The position numbers and the translations under genes are program-made. Shown here piece after piece: positions 15,535 to 23,594 of a stretch of 32,036 nucleotides of DNA (positions within the stretch are counted from its first letter, which is position 1; the number at the start of each line of letters is the position of its first letter). The DNA lies in contig JADCJL010000091.1 in NCBI GenBank assembly GCA_020247055.1, positions 1-32,036 of the forward strand, written 5' to 3'. Under the pieces are notes generated by a model. The model was not told the origin of the DNA. It did no database searches and saw only the letters and a program-made list of their open reading frames with translations. This DNA comes from Acidobacteriaceae bacterium. Its GTDB lineage: Bacteria > Acidobacteriota > Terriglobia > Bryobacterales > Bryobacteraceae.

Positions 15535-16980
15535 TTAGACGCTACGCGTGAAAGCTACCGTAAGGTGATTACGCCCCTGGTGGTTCTCATTCGTAACGGT
15601 TGCGTTGAAAGCTTTGCCGCCCTGGTAAACAATGGCGGTAGAAATCGGACTGACGGAGTCGGGCTTGGTGAGCTGCGAAAACGCAATCGGCTCAACGTTG
15701 TAGACAAGCTGCTGCGCTGCCCCGAAGCTTGCCCCGCCGGTTGCGTCGGCATTGTAGCTATCGAGATAGCGGTAGCGCTTACCGATGAGCTCGGCGGCAT
15801 ATTGGTTGGTGTCGGGATCATTCTGCTGGTGGAAAATCTTCAGCATCAGATTGCCGAGAAACGCCTTGGTCTTCGACCCCGGCTGCTGCTCACCCAATTC
15901 CTCAGAGAGGTTGAGGATGTTCTGCGTTAGGCACACCACCGCCACGCGCGCACTACGGCAGGTTTGCTGAAAAGCGTTATCCCGCTTCGTCACGAAGTAC
16001 TGAAATTCGTCTTGCCACAAAAAGACCGGGTTTGACGACTGCGATAGATCACGCCGGAGCCAGGCACGTTGGAAGACGAGTTTGATGAGGCAGTTGATGA
16101 GCCGTCCCGTCTCGTGCCCATATTCGAGCATCGGAAAGTCGACGATCACGATCTTGCCAGCGTGGGTTGTTAGCTCCGGCAAAAAGGTGCACTTGCCGCC
16201 GCAGAACAGTCGGTTGAGCGGATTGAACAAAAACTTGTCTGCCATGCCCGCCCAGGTCATCTCGATAGAGGAACGAGGGCGTTCGTCGAAGGATGGCCAG
16301 CGCTTGAAGGCGTATTGCGTAGCATTGTCCAAATCGCCCCACTGCGACTCCGTCAATGTGTCCTTGCGCTCCCGAATCGAGTTGATGAGCTTCGCGCAAT
16401 AGGATTCCTCCTGCCAGCCTTCCTCTTCAAACTCGCCCGGCCTCGACGGCAACGACTGGATGACCCGGTGCATATTCGCAATCGACACCGGTTCCCCGGA
16501 GAGTGACAAGAGCACTAGCACGTTGCGTATGAGTTGCTCGGCGGCCAGCTCCCAAAAGCGGTCGCTACTCATGCCGGAATGGGTCTTGCCGATGGCAAGC
16601 AGCGTGGAGAACAGGTCGATGATGCTTTCAAGGTCCCCGGCCCCGCGCCCAGGACGGTTCCAGTCGTACCAGAGCAGGTCGAAGACGTGTCCGCTTTCGG
16701 CGTTGAAGATGATGAGATCTTTCGTCCGACCGCAAGCCTTGGCGTATTCAATCCAGTTGCGCGTTTCCTCGGCCTTTGCGGTGAGGATCAGTCCGCCCAT
16801 CATGGGCGTCCTCAGGAACGAGTAGGCCAGCGCCTTGCCGCTACAACTGCTTTTGCCGGAGCCAGGTGAACCCGTAATCAGAGTGCCCTCAAAGGCGTCT
16901 CCGAGCGTCCAGATGTCCGATTGCGAAAATACCTGGAGCGGCGTATTGAGTTGGTCGTTAGTTGGTATTGTTTGCCCCAT
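15535..16980 (-). CDS. Type IV coupling protein (VirD4/TraD-like ATPase) without membrane domain
   Basis: A 481-residue ATPase that would bring the relaxosome to a type IV secretion channel. Start ATG 16980 follows AAGGAG; the longer frame to 17064 lacks a ribosome site. Walker A is GSPGSGKS (37-44), Walker B is LWQDEFQYF with D324/E325, followed by the sensor-like VVCLTQN (349-354) and a TraM-recognition-like C-terminus. Walker A lies only about 36 residues from the N-terminus, and no transmembrane segment precedes it, unlike classical VirD4 or TraG. The next gene encodes a four-helix membrane protein, possibly a split-off anchor. No secretion-channel genes are nearby. Confidence 0.92.
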   Translation of the reverse strand: MGQTIPTNDQLNTPLQVFSQSDIWTLGDAFEGTLITGSPGSGKSSCSGKALAYSFLRTPMMGGLILTAKAEETRNWIEYAKACGRTKDLIIFNAESGHVFDLLWYDWNRPGRGAGDLESIIDLFSTLLAIGKTHSGMSSDRFWELAAEQLIRNVLVLLSLSGEPVSIANMHRVIQSLPSRPGEFEEEGWQEESYCAKLINSIRERKDTLTESQWGDLDNATQYAFKRWPSFDERPRSSIEMTWAGMADKFLFNPLNRLFCGGKCTFLPELTTHAGKIVIVDFPMLEYGHETGRLINCLIKLVFQRAWLRRDLSQSSNPVFLWQDEFQYFVTKRDNAFQQTCRSARVAVVCLTQNILNLSEELGEQQPGSKTKAFLGNLMLKIFHQQNDPDTNQYAAELIGKRYRYLDSYNADATGGASFGAAQQLVYNVEPIAFSQLTKPDSVSPISTAIVYQGGKAFNATVTNENHQGRNHLTVAFTRSV

Positions 16981-16996
16981 GAGTCTCCTTTCTTTC

Positions 16997-17033
16997 AAGC
17001 GGTCGATTGAATCAACCGCTTCGTGATCGATCA
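16997..17033. promoter_or_regulatory. Two palindromes between coupling-protein operon and divergent regulator
   Basis: A 25-base palindrome (16997-17021) has outer arms AAGCGGT/ACCGCTT and inner arms GATT/AATC around a central G, 11 of 12 pairs matching. A perfect TGATCGATCA follows at 17024-17033. They sit in the divergent gap, close upstream of the coupling-protein start, as operators would. Confidence 0.5.
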
Positions 17034-17136
17034 TGCGGCGAACGGGCGACCCGGCGAAAGACAAGAGGGGTCAAAACCCTAATCCTGGACACACTCCCTA
17101 AGCAGAACAGTGGCTCAAACGACGATAATTGTCTCT

Positions 17137-17781
17137 ATGGACGAGCCACGCCCCTCAAACCAGGAAGTTCAAACAGCTCTCGCCGCGATTTGTGACAGTC
17201 AAGTTTTTGCGAACAAGAAGACGCTCCCGGAACTACTTGCCTGCATCGTGAACCACTGGCTTGCGGGCGAAGACATTAATGAAGATGTACTTCTCAGTGA
17301 GGTGTTCAAACGTGATCTCAAATCGGCGGAGACCAATATCGTTCGTTCCAACGCGATAAACCTGCGCGCGGCTCTGGCCGAATACTACGACGTGGAGGGG
17401 CGGCGCGACGAAGTCCGAATCGCTATCCCGCGAGGAACCTACAACGCGCAAATTTCCTACTCTGCCGCCATCCGCGAGCGGGCAGAACTAGACCGGCGCG
17501 AAGCCGTCCTCACGGAGAAGGAACGCGAGATCGAACGGCGGCACGCTGAGTTTGACAAGAAGGTAGCGGAATTTGAGGCGCTGCACGCCAAGCGCGAAGC
17601 GGCTGAAGCCGTTCGCCAAGCCGAATATGACCGCAAGATCGCCGAACTCGAAACCAAGCTCACGCGCCAGATTCAACGGGAGTCGAAGGCAGCTGAAACA
17701 CGAGCGCAGAGCCGTGAGGAACGTATTGTGTCAAAGTTGAACACTACGATCATGAACTACACGGATGACGGGGGATTCTGA
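17137..17781 (+). CDS. Winged-helix-like N-domain fused to long coiled coil
   Basis: A 214-residue protein from ATG 17137; an in-frame GTG at 17110 is possible, but the codons between look non-coding, and neither start has a clear ribosome site. Residues about 10-110 (from FANKKTLPELLACIV through EVFKRDL and SNAINLRAALAEYY to RIAIPRGTYNAQI) resemble an N-terminal domain often found in Acidobacteriota fused to TPR, WD40 or cyclase modules, thought to be winged-helix-like. Residues about 120-195 form a highly charged continuous coiled coil (EREIERRHAEFDKKVAEF). Divergent from the coupling-protein operon across a palindrome-containing gap, it may regulate it. Function otherwise unknown. Confidence 0.7.
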   Translation: MDEPRPSNQEVQTALAAICDSQVFANKKTLPELLACIVNHWLAGEDINEDVLLSEVFKRDLKSAETNIVRSNAINLRAALAEYYDVEGRRDEVRIAIPRGTYNAQISYSAAIRERAELDRREAVLTEKEREIERRHAEFDKKVAEFEALHAKREAAEAVRQAEYDRKIAELETKLTRQIQRESKAAETRAQSREERIVSKLNTTIMNYTDDGGF

Positions 17782-17786
17782 TCCAC

Positions 17787-18128
17787 TTAACGCCCCCGCA
17801 GCTTCTGATCTTGGTAGGGCCTGCGAAACTGGGCACGTCTTTTCTGTTGTGTTCGGCACTCGTCCATCTTTTGATAAACCTCCCGGTCCGTCATTTCTTC
17901 CGTAGTCTGCACACCCGGAACCGGCGAGTCGTCCCATCTATCGACGTACTCAGACATGTGTGCTTCGGCCTCGGCAGGGCTGAGGCGACCCTGCTCATAT
18001 TCGGTCATAAGATGCGTGGCCTCTTCCACGCGGAGACGGTGAGCGCGCTCCAAGTCTCGAAGCTCTTGTCTTAACCAAGCCTTCACGTCATTCACGGTGA
18101 GATGGTCTTCTTCGGATGACTCTGACAT
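17787..18128 (-). CDS. Hypothetical charged helical protein
   Basis: A 113-residue protein from ATG 18128 (GTGGGG seven bases before it); an in-frame start at 18230 would add 34 residues of different composition and is less likely. Helical, highly charged, with tryptophans in KAWLRQELRDLE and YVDRWDDSP and a very basic C-terminus (QQKRRAQFRRPYQDQKLRGR) that could bind nucleic acid. It converges with the coiled-coil gene, stops 6 bases apart. No family recognised. Confidence 0.5.
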   Translation of the reverse strand: MSESSEEDHLTVNDVKAWLRQELRDLERAHRLRVEEATHLMTEYEQGRLSPAEAEAHMSEYVDRWDDSPVPGVQTTEEMTDREVYQKMDECRTQQKRRAQFRRPYQDQKLRGR

Positions 18129-18416
18129 TCGGCGACCCCACGCTGATTGAAGGAGAAGTTTGGTTTTAACCCCTTTTGACGTCCCTGTAAAGTGCTGATT
18201 CACAAAGGAAACCAGTCGCCCAACGTCCACGCCGATGATGCGGCGCGGGCCGACCAGCAGCCCGTTTAGTCACGCGAACCCAACCGCATCGGTATCCCGC
18301 TTGACGGGTCTTGTCTTTAACTGGGCAGCGTCGCTCCGCATACTCGAATCCAGGATTTGCCAGCGCCAAGGCGCGGGCAGATTCGACAGACTGAAGAACA
18401 TGAAAAGGAGAACCAA

Positions 18417-18578
18417 ATGCAAGAGCAAGACGACAAGAAACAGAATGAGGACACCACGTCCCGATTCGTTGGACGATGCCTGATCCGCTTAGCCCTGTGG
18501 ACCATCGCCGGACCGATAGTTGGCGAGGTCGGCGCGACCGCGCTTGAAGCCCTGACGGACATTGACACTGTCTCGTAA
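18417..18578 (+). CDS. Small membrane-associated protein (53 aa)
   Basis: ATG 18417 stands 6 bases after a strong AAAAGGAG site, which decides the start over an in-frame ATG at 18357. The first 14 residues are charged (MQEQDDKKQNEDTT), the rest contains one hydrophobic helix (CLIRLALWTIAGPIVGEVGA). A hairpin follows its stop before the excisionase-like gene. Function unknown; small membrane peptides near integration modules can act in exclusion, but nothing here shows it. Confidence 0.5.
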   Translation: MQEQDDKKQNEDTTSRFVGRCLIRLALWTIAGPIVGEVGATALEALTDIDTVS

Positions 18579-18584
18579 CCAATC

Positions 18585-18608
18585 GGGCGGGAGGCCGACC
18601 TCCCGCCC
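18585..18608 (+). terminator. Perfect hairpin before the excisionase-like gene
   Basis: GGGCGGGAGG (18585-18594), CCGA loop, CCTCCCGCCC (18599-18608): ten perfect G/C-rich pairs, 7 bases after the 53-aa gene stop. No clean T tract follows, so it could equally block translation or transcription into the next gene, which has no visible ribosome site of its own. Confidence 0.5.
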
Positions 18609-18618
18609 ATCCATTCTC

Positions 18619-18819
18619 ATGCCTTCTATCCTCACTCTCGCCGACGTTGCCAAGGTGCTCCGCTGCTCGAAGGCGCATGTGTCCAACATCATCCGAAACA
18701 AGGTTCAAGGCCTCCCGCCACTTCCTGTCGTGCGGATTGGTAGACGCGTCCTGATACGCGACGAGTCGCTCAGCGAATGGATGAAAGCTCTGGAGCATTC
18801 GCCCAGTGGAGTGAGATAA
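18619..18819 (+). CDS. xis: Excisionase-like helix-turn-helix protein
   Basis: A 66-residue MerR-like/excisionase-type DNA-binding protein. LTLADVAKVLRCSKAHVSNII is the helix-turn-helix and LPVVRIGRRVLIRDESLSEWM the wing, the standard pattern of the HTH_17 family. It would bend DNA at the attachment site and favour excision. Start ATG 18619 lacks a ribosome site and lies 10 bases after a stable hairpin. The stop overlaps the integrase start as TAATG, so translation of the integrase is probably coupled to it. It could instead act as a regulator. Confidence 0.82.
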   Translation: MPSILTLADVAKVLRCSKAHVSNIIRNKVQGLPPLPVVRIGRRVLIRDESLSEWMKALEHSPSGVR

Positions 18820-19967
18820 TGCCTTCAGACCTGAGTTCATCGCTTGGACGCACAAGGAGCATCGTGCGAAGAAAGCGATACCAAGAAGGAAGTTTGCAAG
18901 TCAGATCACACGGCAAACGGAAGATGTGGGTTGTGCTCTACCGCGAGGGAGGCGCAAGGAAATACAACACCCTTGGCCTGTTCTCGAAGATGAGCAAGAG
19001 CGAGGCCCAAAAGAAGCAGGCCGAGTTCATGGGGGAGATCAACGCGAAAGCGGCGACGACTCCCGATCCCGCCATCATGTTCGGCGATTACCTGGACAAT
19101 GTGGCTCTACCGTTCATGCGAACGAAGTGGAAGCGGTCAACCGCAATCACGACGGAGAATCGCATTACGCATCACCTGGAGGAGTTCCGCGAAACCCGGC
19201 TCGCAGCAATCACCCTGAAGGCCCTTCAAGCCTTCCTTGGCCGCAAGGCAGGGGAGTTGTCGCGCAGCATGGTGGCGCATCTTCGCTGGGATTTGCGAGC
19301 CGTGTTCAAGCTGGCTTTAGCCGAAGGCTATATCGAGCGTGATCCGACCGCCGCCCTCTTCACCCCGAGGGAAGCGGAGACGGAACCAACGCGGGTTATG
19401 ACTGGAAAGGAGGTCGAGCAGTACATCGGTGCGCTCGAACTACGCGAGCGCGTTATCGCGCACCTTGCAATTTTCGTGGGCATGCGACCCGGAGAGATTT
19501 TAGGACTCCAGCGCCAGCATGTAATCGAAGACTGCCGGGCGGTAACGATTGCACAGCGGCTCTATCGCGGCGACATCGACACACCCAAGACCAGATCATC
19601 GCGGCGAACAGTTGCCATCCCGACCAAGACAGCATCGCTGATGCTCGAATGGATGGGGTTGGTTGGCGGCGAAGCCGATGCATGGGTGTTCTCTTCGGAG
19701 AATGCAGCAAAGCCCATGTGGCGCGATAACGTCTGGTATCGAGGCATGAAGCCCAAGCTCAAACTGATAGGTTTGGATTGGGCGAACTTTCAGGTGCTAC
19801 GCCGGACACATGCCAGCCTTGGACACGAGGCGGGAATTGATCCGAAGGTAGCAGCCGACCAGCGCGGTCATGGGATTGGGGTAGCGTTGGATGTTTATAC
19901 GAAGGCCAGTCTCAACCGACGGGCCGAAGCAGCAGAAGAACTGGAAAACAGCGTCTTCGCACCTTAA
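18819..19967 (+). CDS. int: Tyrosine integrase adjacent to tRNA-Gly
   Basis: A 382-residue phage-type integrase. N-terminal arm-binding region (about 20-55), core-binding SAM-like domain (85-180), then the catalytic domain with Arg I R223 (GMRPGEILGL), Lys 257 (TPKTRSSRRTV), Arg II R328 (VLRRTHASL), His 351 (DQRGHG) and nucleophile Y360 (ALDVYTKAS). The HxxR histidine is Gln325 (FQVLRR). ATG 18819 overlaps the excisionase stop and is preferred to the longer frame at 18777. The gene ends 54 bases from the tRNA 3' end, the usual position of the recombinase at a tRNA-borne attachment site. Confidence 0.95.
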   Translation: MPSDLSSSLGRTRSIVRRKRYQEGSLQVRSHGKRKMWVVLYREGGARKYNTLGLFSKMSKSEAQKKQAEFMGEINAKAATTPDPAIMFGDYLDNVALPFMRTKWKRSTAITTENRITHHLEEFRETRLAAITLKALQAFLGRKAGELSRSMVAHLRWDLRAVFKLALAEGYIERDPTAALFTPREAETEPTRVMTGKEVEQYIGALELRERVIAHLAIFVGMRPGEILGLQRQHVIEDCRAVTIAQRLYRGDIDTPKTRSSRRTVAIPTKTASLMLEWMGLVGGEADAWVFSSENAAKPMWRDNVWYRGMKPKLKLIGLDWANFQVLRRTHASLGHEAGIDPKVAADQRGHGIGVALDVYTKASLNRRAEAAEELENSVFAP

Positions 19968-20096
<129 letters not shown>

Positions 20097-20119
20097 TCAA
20101 CCAACCTTCCCATCATACC

Positions 20120-20992
20120 TCACCACTCCCGTTTTCGCAGAAACTCAATGAACCGCTTCTGTACGGGTAGTGCATGGTGCCCCCTCACCTGCGCATACCC
20201 AATCCGCCGTACCGCCCGCGGCTCAAGCGGCAGCAGACGGCATTCCCCGGCCGCCCCCCGCGCCCTCTCCGGCACAATGCTCACCCCAAACCCATTCCCC
20301 ACCAGCGAAAAAATACTCGCCAGATGGTCACTCTCGAAAACCCGCTCAAACTGCACCTTCACCCGGCTGCAGATCGTCAACACATCCTCCCGCAGGCAAT
20401 GTCCCTCCCGCAGCAGCAGCATCTTCTCCCCCAATAGCTGCGGCAACGCCAACACCGCCTCCCCGGCCAGCCGATGCTCCGGAGGAATCGCCACCAGCAG
20501 CGGCTCTCGAAACAGCTCGCTACAGACAATCTCCGGCTGCTTGATCGGCAAAGCCAGAATCGCCAGATCCACCTGCCCAACGCGCAGCCCGTCAATCAAC
20601 CGCTCCGTCGTACCCTCCCGCACCTCCAACTCCACCCGCGGATACCGCACCCGAAACTCCGCCAGCGGCGCGGCCATGGAGTACGGCAGAACCGTCGGAA
20701 TTACCCCCACCGTCAGCCGCCCGCTGTCGGCCTCCTGCATGCCATCGAGCAGCTTCTCCGTCTCAATAACCTGCCGTAAAATCTCCTGCGCCCGCGGCTC
20801 CAGCGCCTCGCCAAACCGAGTCAGCTTCACCCCCCGGCCCAATCGGTCAAACAACGGCACCCGCAACGCCGCCTCCAACCGTTTCACCTGCTGCGACAAA
20901 GTCGGCTGCGCGACGTTCTCTTCCTCGGCCGCACGCACAAAACTGCCCGTCCGCGCCACCGAAAGGAAGTACCGCAGTTGCTGCAAATCCAT
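20120..20992 (-). CDS. oxyR: OxyR-type LysR-family peroxide-responsive regulator
   Basis: A 290-residue LysR regulator: N-terminal winged helix (LQQLRYFLSVARTGSF, TLSQQVKRLEAAL), linker helix, and a periplasmic-binding-like sensor domain. Counted from ATG 20992, cysteines fall at C199 and C208 (GHCLREDVLTIC), the same positions and spacing as the redox pair of Escherichia coli OxyR. This supports disulfide-based peroxide sensing more strongly than overall similarity would. An in-frame GTG at 20998 is an alternative start. It follows the efflux ATPase gene by about 37 bases on the same strand. Targets are not visible; no catalase or peroxiredoxin gene is in the window. Confidence 0.9.
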   Translation of the reverse strand: MDLQQLRYFLSVARTGSFVRAAEEENVAQPTLSQQVKRLEAALRVPLFDRLGRGVKLTRFGEALEPRAQEILRQVIETEKLLDGMQEADSGRLTVGVIPTVLPYSMAAPLAEFRVRYPRVELEVREGTTERLIDGLRVGQVDLAILALPIKQPEIVCSELFREPLLVAIPPEHRLAGEAVLALPQLLGEKMLLLREGHCLREDVLTICSRVKVQFERVFESDHLASIFSLVGNGFGVSIVPERARGAAGECRLLPLEPRAVRRIGYAQVRGHHALPVQKRFIEFLRKREW

Positions 20993-21029
20993 CGACACGC
21001 TGCCTTTCGCAACCGAGAGCCGCTGCCCG

Positions 21030-21773
21030 TTAGTGCTTTACCGGCTCGTCCCGCTCAATCTTGCCGTCCCGCAGGAAGATGATCCGGTGCGCGTGCATCG
21101 CAATGTCATGCTCGTGCGTCACCAGCACAATGGTATTGCCCTGCTGGTATAGCCGCTCGAACAACGCCATGATCTCGACGCCGGTGGCCGAGTCGAGCGC
21201 GCCCGTCGGTTCGTCCGCCAGCAGAATCGACGGATTGGTCACCAGAGCTCGCGCAATCGCCACACGCTGCCGTTGACCGCCTGACAACTCATTCGGCTTG
21301 TGATACATGCGCTTTTCAAGATCCACCTGCCGCAGCGCCAGCTTGGCCCGTTCAATCCGCTGGTCGGCCGGCACCCCGGCGTAGATCAACGGCAGCTCCA
21401 CATTGTGCAGCGCCGTCGCACGGGCCAACAGGTTGAATGTCTGGAACACGAAACCCACTTCTTTGTTGCGGATATGCGCCAACTGGTCGTCGTTCATCGA
21501 ACTCACCAGCGACCCGTTGATAAAGTAGTCGCCCGTGCTCGGCGTATCCAGGCACCCGATCAGATTCATCAGCGTCGATTTGCCCGACCCCGAAGGTCCC
21601 ATGATGGCGACATACTCGCCCTTGCGGATCTCCATGTCGACGCCGGAAACGGCATTGATCGTCTGGTCGCCCATCTGGTAGGTCTTCCAGAGTCCGTAAG
21701 TCCGAATAATAACGCCCTCGCGCCGCAACTGTTCGCCGCGCGCCTGAGCCGATGCTTCCGCTGCTTGTGCCAT
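21030..21773 (-). CDS. MacB/LolD-type ABC transporter ATPase
   Basis: A 247-residue ATP-binding subunit of the MacB/LolD group. Walker A GPSGSGKS (59-66), Q-loop in FVFQTFNLL, signature LSGGQRQR (164-171), Walker B LLADEP with E189, and H-loop THEHD. An N-terminal extension of about 20 residues is unusual but low in complexity. It follows the periplasmic adaptor by 17 bases, so the two form one transcription unit powering tripartite export or lipoprotein/peptide extrusion. The permease expected next is absent: the following gene is oxyR. Permease genes may be elsewhere in the genome. Confidence 0.93.
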   Translation of the reverse strand: MAQAAEASAQARGEQLRREGVIIRTYGLWKTYQMGDQTINAVSGVDMEIRKGEYVAIMGPSGSGKSTLMNLIGCLDTPSTGDYFINGSLVSSMNDDQLAHIRNKEVGFVFQTFNLLARATALHNVELPLIYAGVPADQRIERAKLALRQVDLEKRMYHKPNELSGGQRQRVAIARALVTNPSILLADEPTGALDSATGVEIMALFERLYQQGNTIVLVTHEHDIAMHAHRIIFLRDGKIERDEPVKH

Positions 21774-21790
21774 GGGTTAATGAAGTTTCC

Positions 21791-23212
21791 TTATGATTCT
21801 GCCTTGACGGGGGACTTGTTGTCCACCTTGATCTTGGCTTCGTTTCGCAATGTCCGGATCACCTTGTAGCTGCCGGTGATGATCTCTTCGCCCTCGTTCA
21901 AGCCGCTGAGGACCTCAATATCCGTGATGCCGGTAATTCCGGTCTCCACTTTCTTAAAGACCGCCTTCTCGCCTTGCACCACAAAGACGCCCTGGATCTC
22001 TTCCTTCCGCGCCCGCAGCGCGGCCGGATCCGTCGGCAGTTCCGGCTCTTTCTCGCCCTCTTTGCGCGGCTCCAGGTCACCCTTCTGCCTTACGGTCAGC
22101 GCCTGGATCGGAATCGTCACCGACTTCTGCCGGTTGGCGGTAATGATCTTCGCCGTACAGCTCAGGCCCGGACGCATCTCGTCGGGGGGATTATCGAGCG
22201 CAATTACCACCTTGAAATCCTTGGCCTCCTGGCTCGAAATCGCCGACTGCGAAGCGGCCAGCCCCGTCGACCGCAGGATCGCCGTATTGCCGATCTCAAT
22301 CACGTGGCCTTTAAACGACCGGCCCGGCATCGCGTCCACAATCACATCCGCCGCTTGGTCGAGCTTCACGTTCACGATATCGGTCTCGTCCACCTTCACT
22401 TCGGCCGTGATAATCGACATATCCGCAATCGTCATGATCAACGACGCCGACGAGTTCTGTATACCCGGCACCACCGTCTCCCCCACCCGCACCGGCAGGT
22501 TGGTCACCACCCCGTCAATCGGCGACGTCGACTGCGTCCGGTTCAGCACATCGGTCGCCCGCCGCAGATTCGCCTCGCTCACCGTAATCCGCCGCTGCGC
22601 CGCCGAAAGGCTCGCCCGGAACTGTTCGAGCTGCGCCTTCGCCTGCGCCAGCCGCGCCTCGGACTCCCGCACCGTCGCCTCGCCGAGCTGCACGGCCACG
22701 CGGCGCGAATCATAATCCTGCCGCGACAAGAGCCCTTCTTTGAGCAGCTTCTCGGCCCGGTCAAAATCCAGTTTCGAACGCGTCAAATCGGCTTTGGACC
22801 GCTCAATCGAAGCCTCGAGAGTCCGCAGGTTCCCGTCCTGCGCCTTCAGACTCGCCTCGGCAGCCGCCGATTCGGCCTGCGTCGAAGTTACCGTGGCGCG
22901 CTGCGCCGCCACGTCCGCTTCGGGCTGAACACTCTCCAGCTTGGCGAGCGCCTGCCCGCGCCGCACCCGGTCGCCTTCCTTCACCAAAATGTCCGTAATC
23001 CGGGCCGGACCCTGTGCGTTGCTGCCAATGTTGATGTAATTGCGCGGCTTCACCTCGCCCGATGCCGTGACGATCGCCGTCAGGTCCTGACGCACCACCC
23101 GGCCGGTCTGCACAGTGACGATGCCCTTCTTGCTCCACTGCAAACTCGCGTAGACCCCGCCGGCAATCGCCAGCAGCAGGCCAACCCCAGCCGCAATCTT
23201 CCATTTTTTCAC
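21791..23212 (-). CDS. MacA-like periplasmic adaptor (HlyD/RND MFP family)
   Basis: A 473-residue adaptor with one N-terminal membrane helix (residues 7-24), a beta-barrel/lipoyl part (GVVTASGEV-like IVTASGEVKPRNYI near 48-62), a long coiled-coil hairpin (about 95-215, from VAAQRATVTSTQAES), the second lipoyl half (STSPIDGVVTNLPVRVGETV) and a C-terminal membrane-proximal domain. Such proteins bridge an inner-membrane ABC transporter with an outer-membrane channel. A charged insertion with a run of Lys, Glu and Pro (GDLEPRKEGEKEPELPTDP) lies near 385. Paired with the ATPase gene downstream. Confidence 0.93.
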   Translation of the reverse strand: MKKWKIAAGVGLLLAIAGGVYASLQWSKKGIVTVQTGRVVRQDLTAIVTASGEVKPRNYINIGSNAQGPARITDILVKEGDRVRRGQALAKLESVQPEADVAAQRATVTSTQAESAAAEASLKAQDGNLRTLEASIERSKADLTRSKLDFDRAEKLLKEGLLSRQDYDSRRVAVQLGEATVRESEARLAQAKAQLEQFRASLSAAQRRITVSEANLRRATDVLNRTQSTSPIDGVVTNLPVRVGETVVPGIQNSSASLIMTIADMSIITAEVKVDETDIVNVKLDQAADVIVDAMPGRSFKGHVIEIGNTAILRSTGLAASQSAISSQEAKDFKVVIALDNPPDEMRPGLSCTAKIITANRQKSVTIPIQALTVRQKGDLEPRKEGEKEPELPTDPAALRARKEEIQGVFVVQGEKAVFKKVETGITGITDIEVLSGLNEGEEIITGSYKVIRTLRNEAKIKVDNKSPVKAES

Positions 23213-23315
23213 GTGTAAAAAGGCTCCTGAAGAATTCAGACGGAGGAGCGAACCGAAAAGTTCAAGTTTTTCACTGGAACAGACGTTCCGGCAAGCTCCC
23301 AGGTAACTCGGTTTG

Positions 23316-23594
23316 TTAGTTGCCTTTCAGCCACTTAACAGAAACAGGGTTGCCCCCCTGGCAGGCGATCGAGTCCGTCATCCCGGAACTGATCAAAGCA
23401 CAGGCGTTATCGGAGGCCGTGCGTAAAGCCGCTTCGCGATTGGCCCCGGAGGCCGTCCGGCAGGCGGTCCGGCCCTGATACTCCTTGCAAACCTCCACGC
23501 GGTAGCCGGCCAGATCGAGCGAGGAGTACACCATCAGTCCAATTACGGCAATCGCTACGCCCGCAATGATCCATCCGGTGCGGCTCTTCTTCAT
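23316..23594 (-). CDS. Small membrane-anchored protein, cysteine-containing
   Basis: A 92-residue protein with an N-terminal membrane helix ([18 protein letters not shown], residues 8-25) after a positive start (MKKSRTG), leaving about 65 residues outside the cytoplasm. That part has four cysteines (near 36, 45, 64 and 78), which could form two disulfides. ATG 23594 overlaps the accA stop by four bases (ATGA), so the two are translated together. No family recognised; the coupling to fatty-acid synthesis is probably positional only. Confidence 0.7.
   Translation of the reverse strand: MKKSRTGWIIAGVAIAVIGLMVYSSLDLAGYRVEVCKEYQGRTACRTASGANREAALRTASDNACALISSGMTDSIACQGGNPVSVKWLKGN

Noticed and set aside
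21974-23218. 414-codon plus-strand frame
   Set aside because: Antisense shadow of the MacA-like gene; composition not protein-like.
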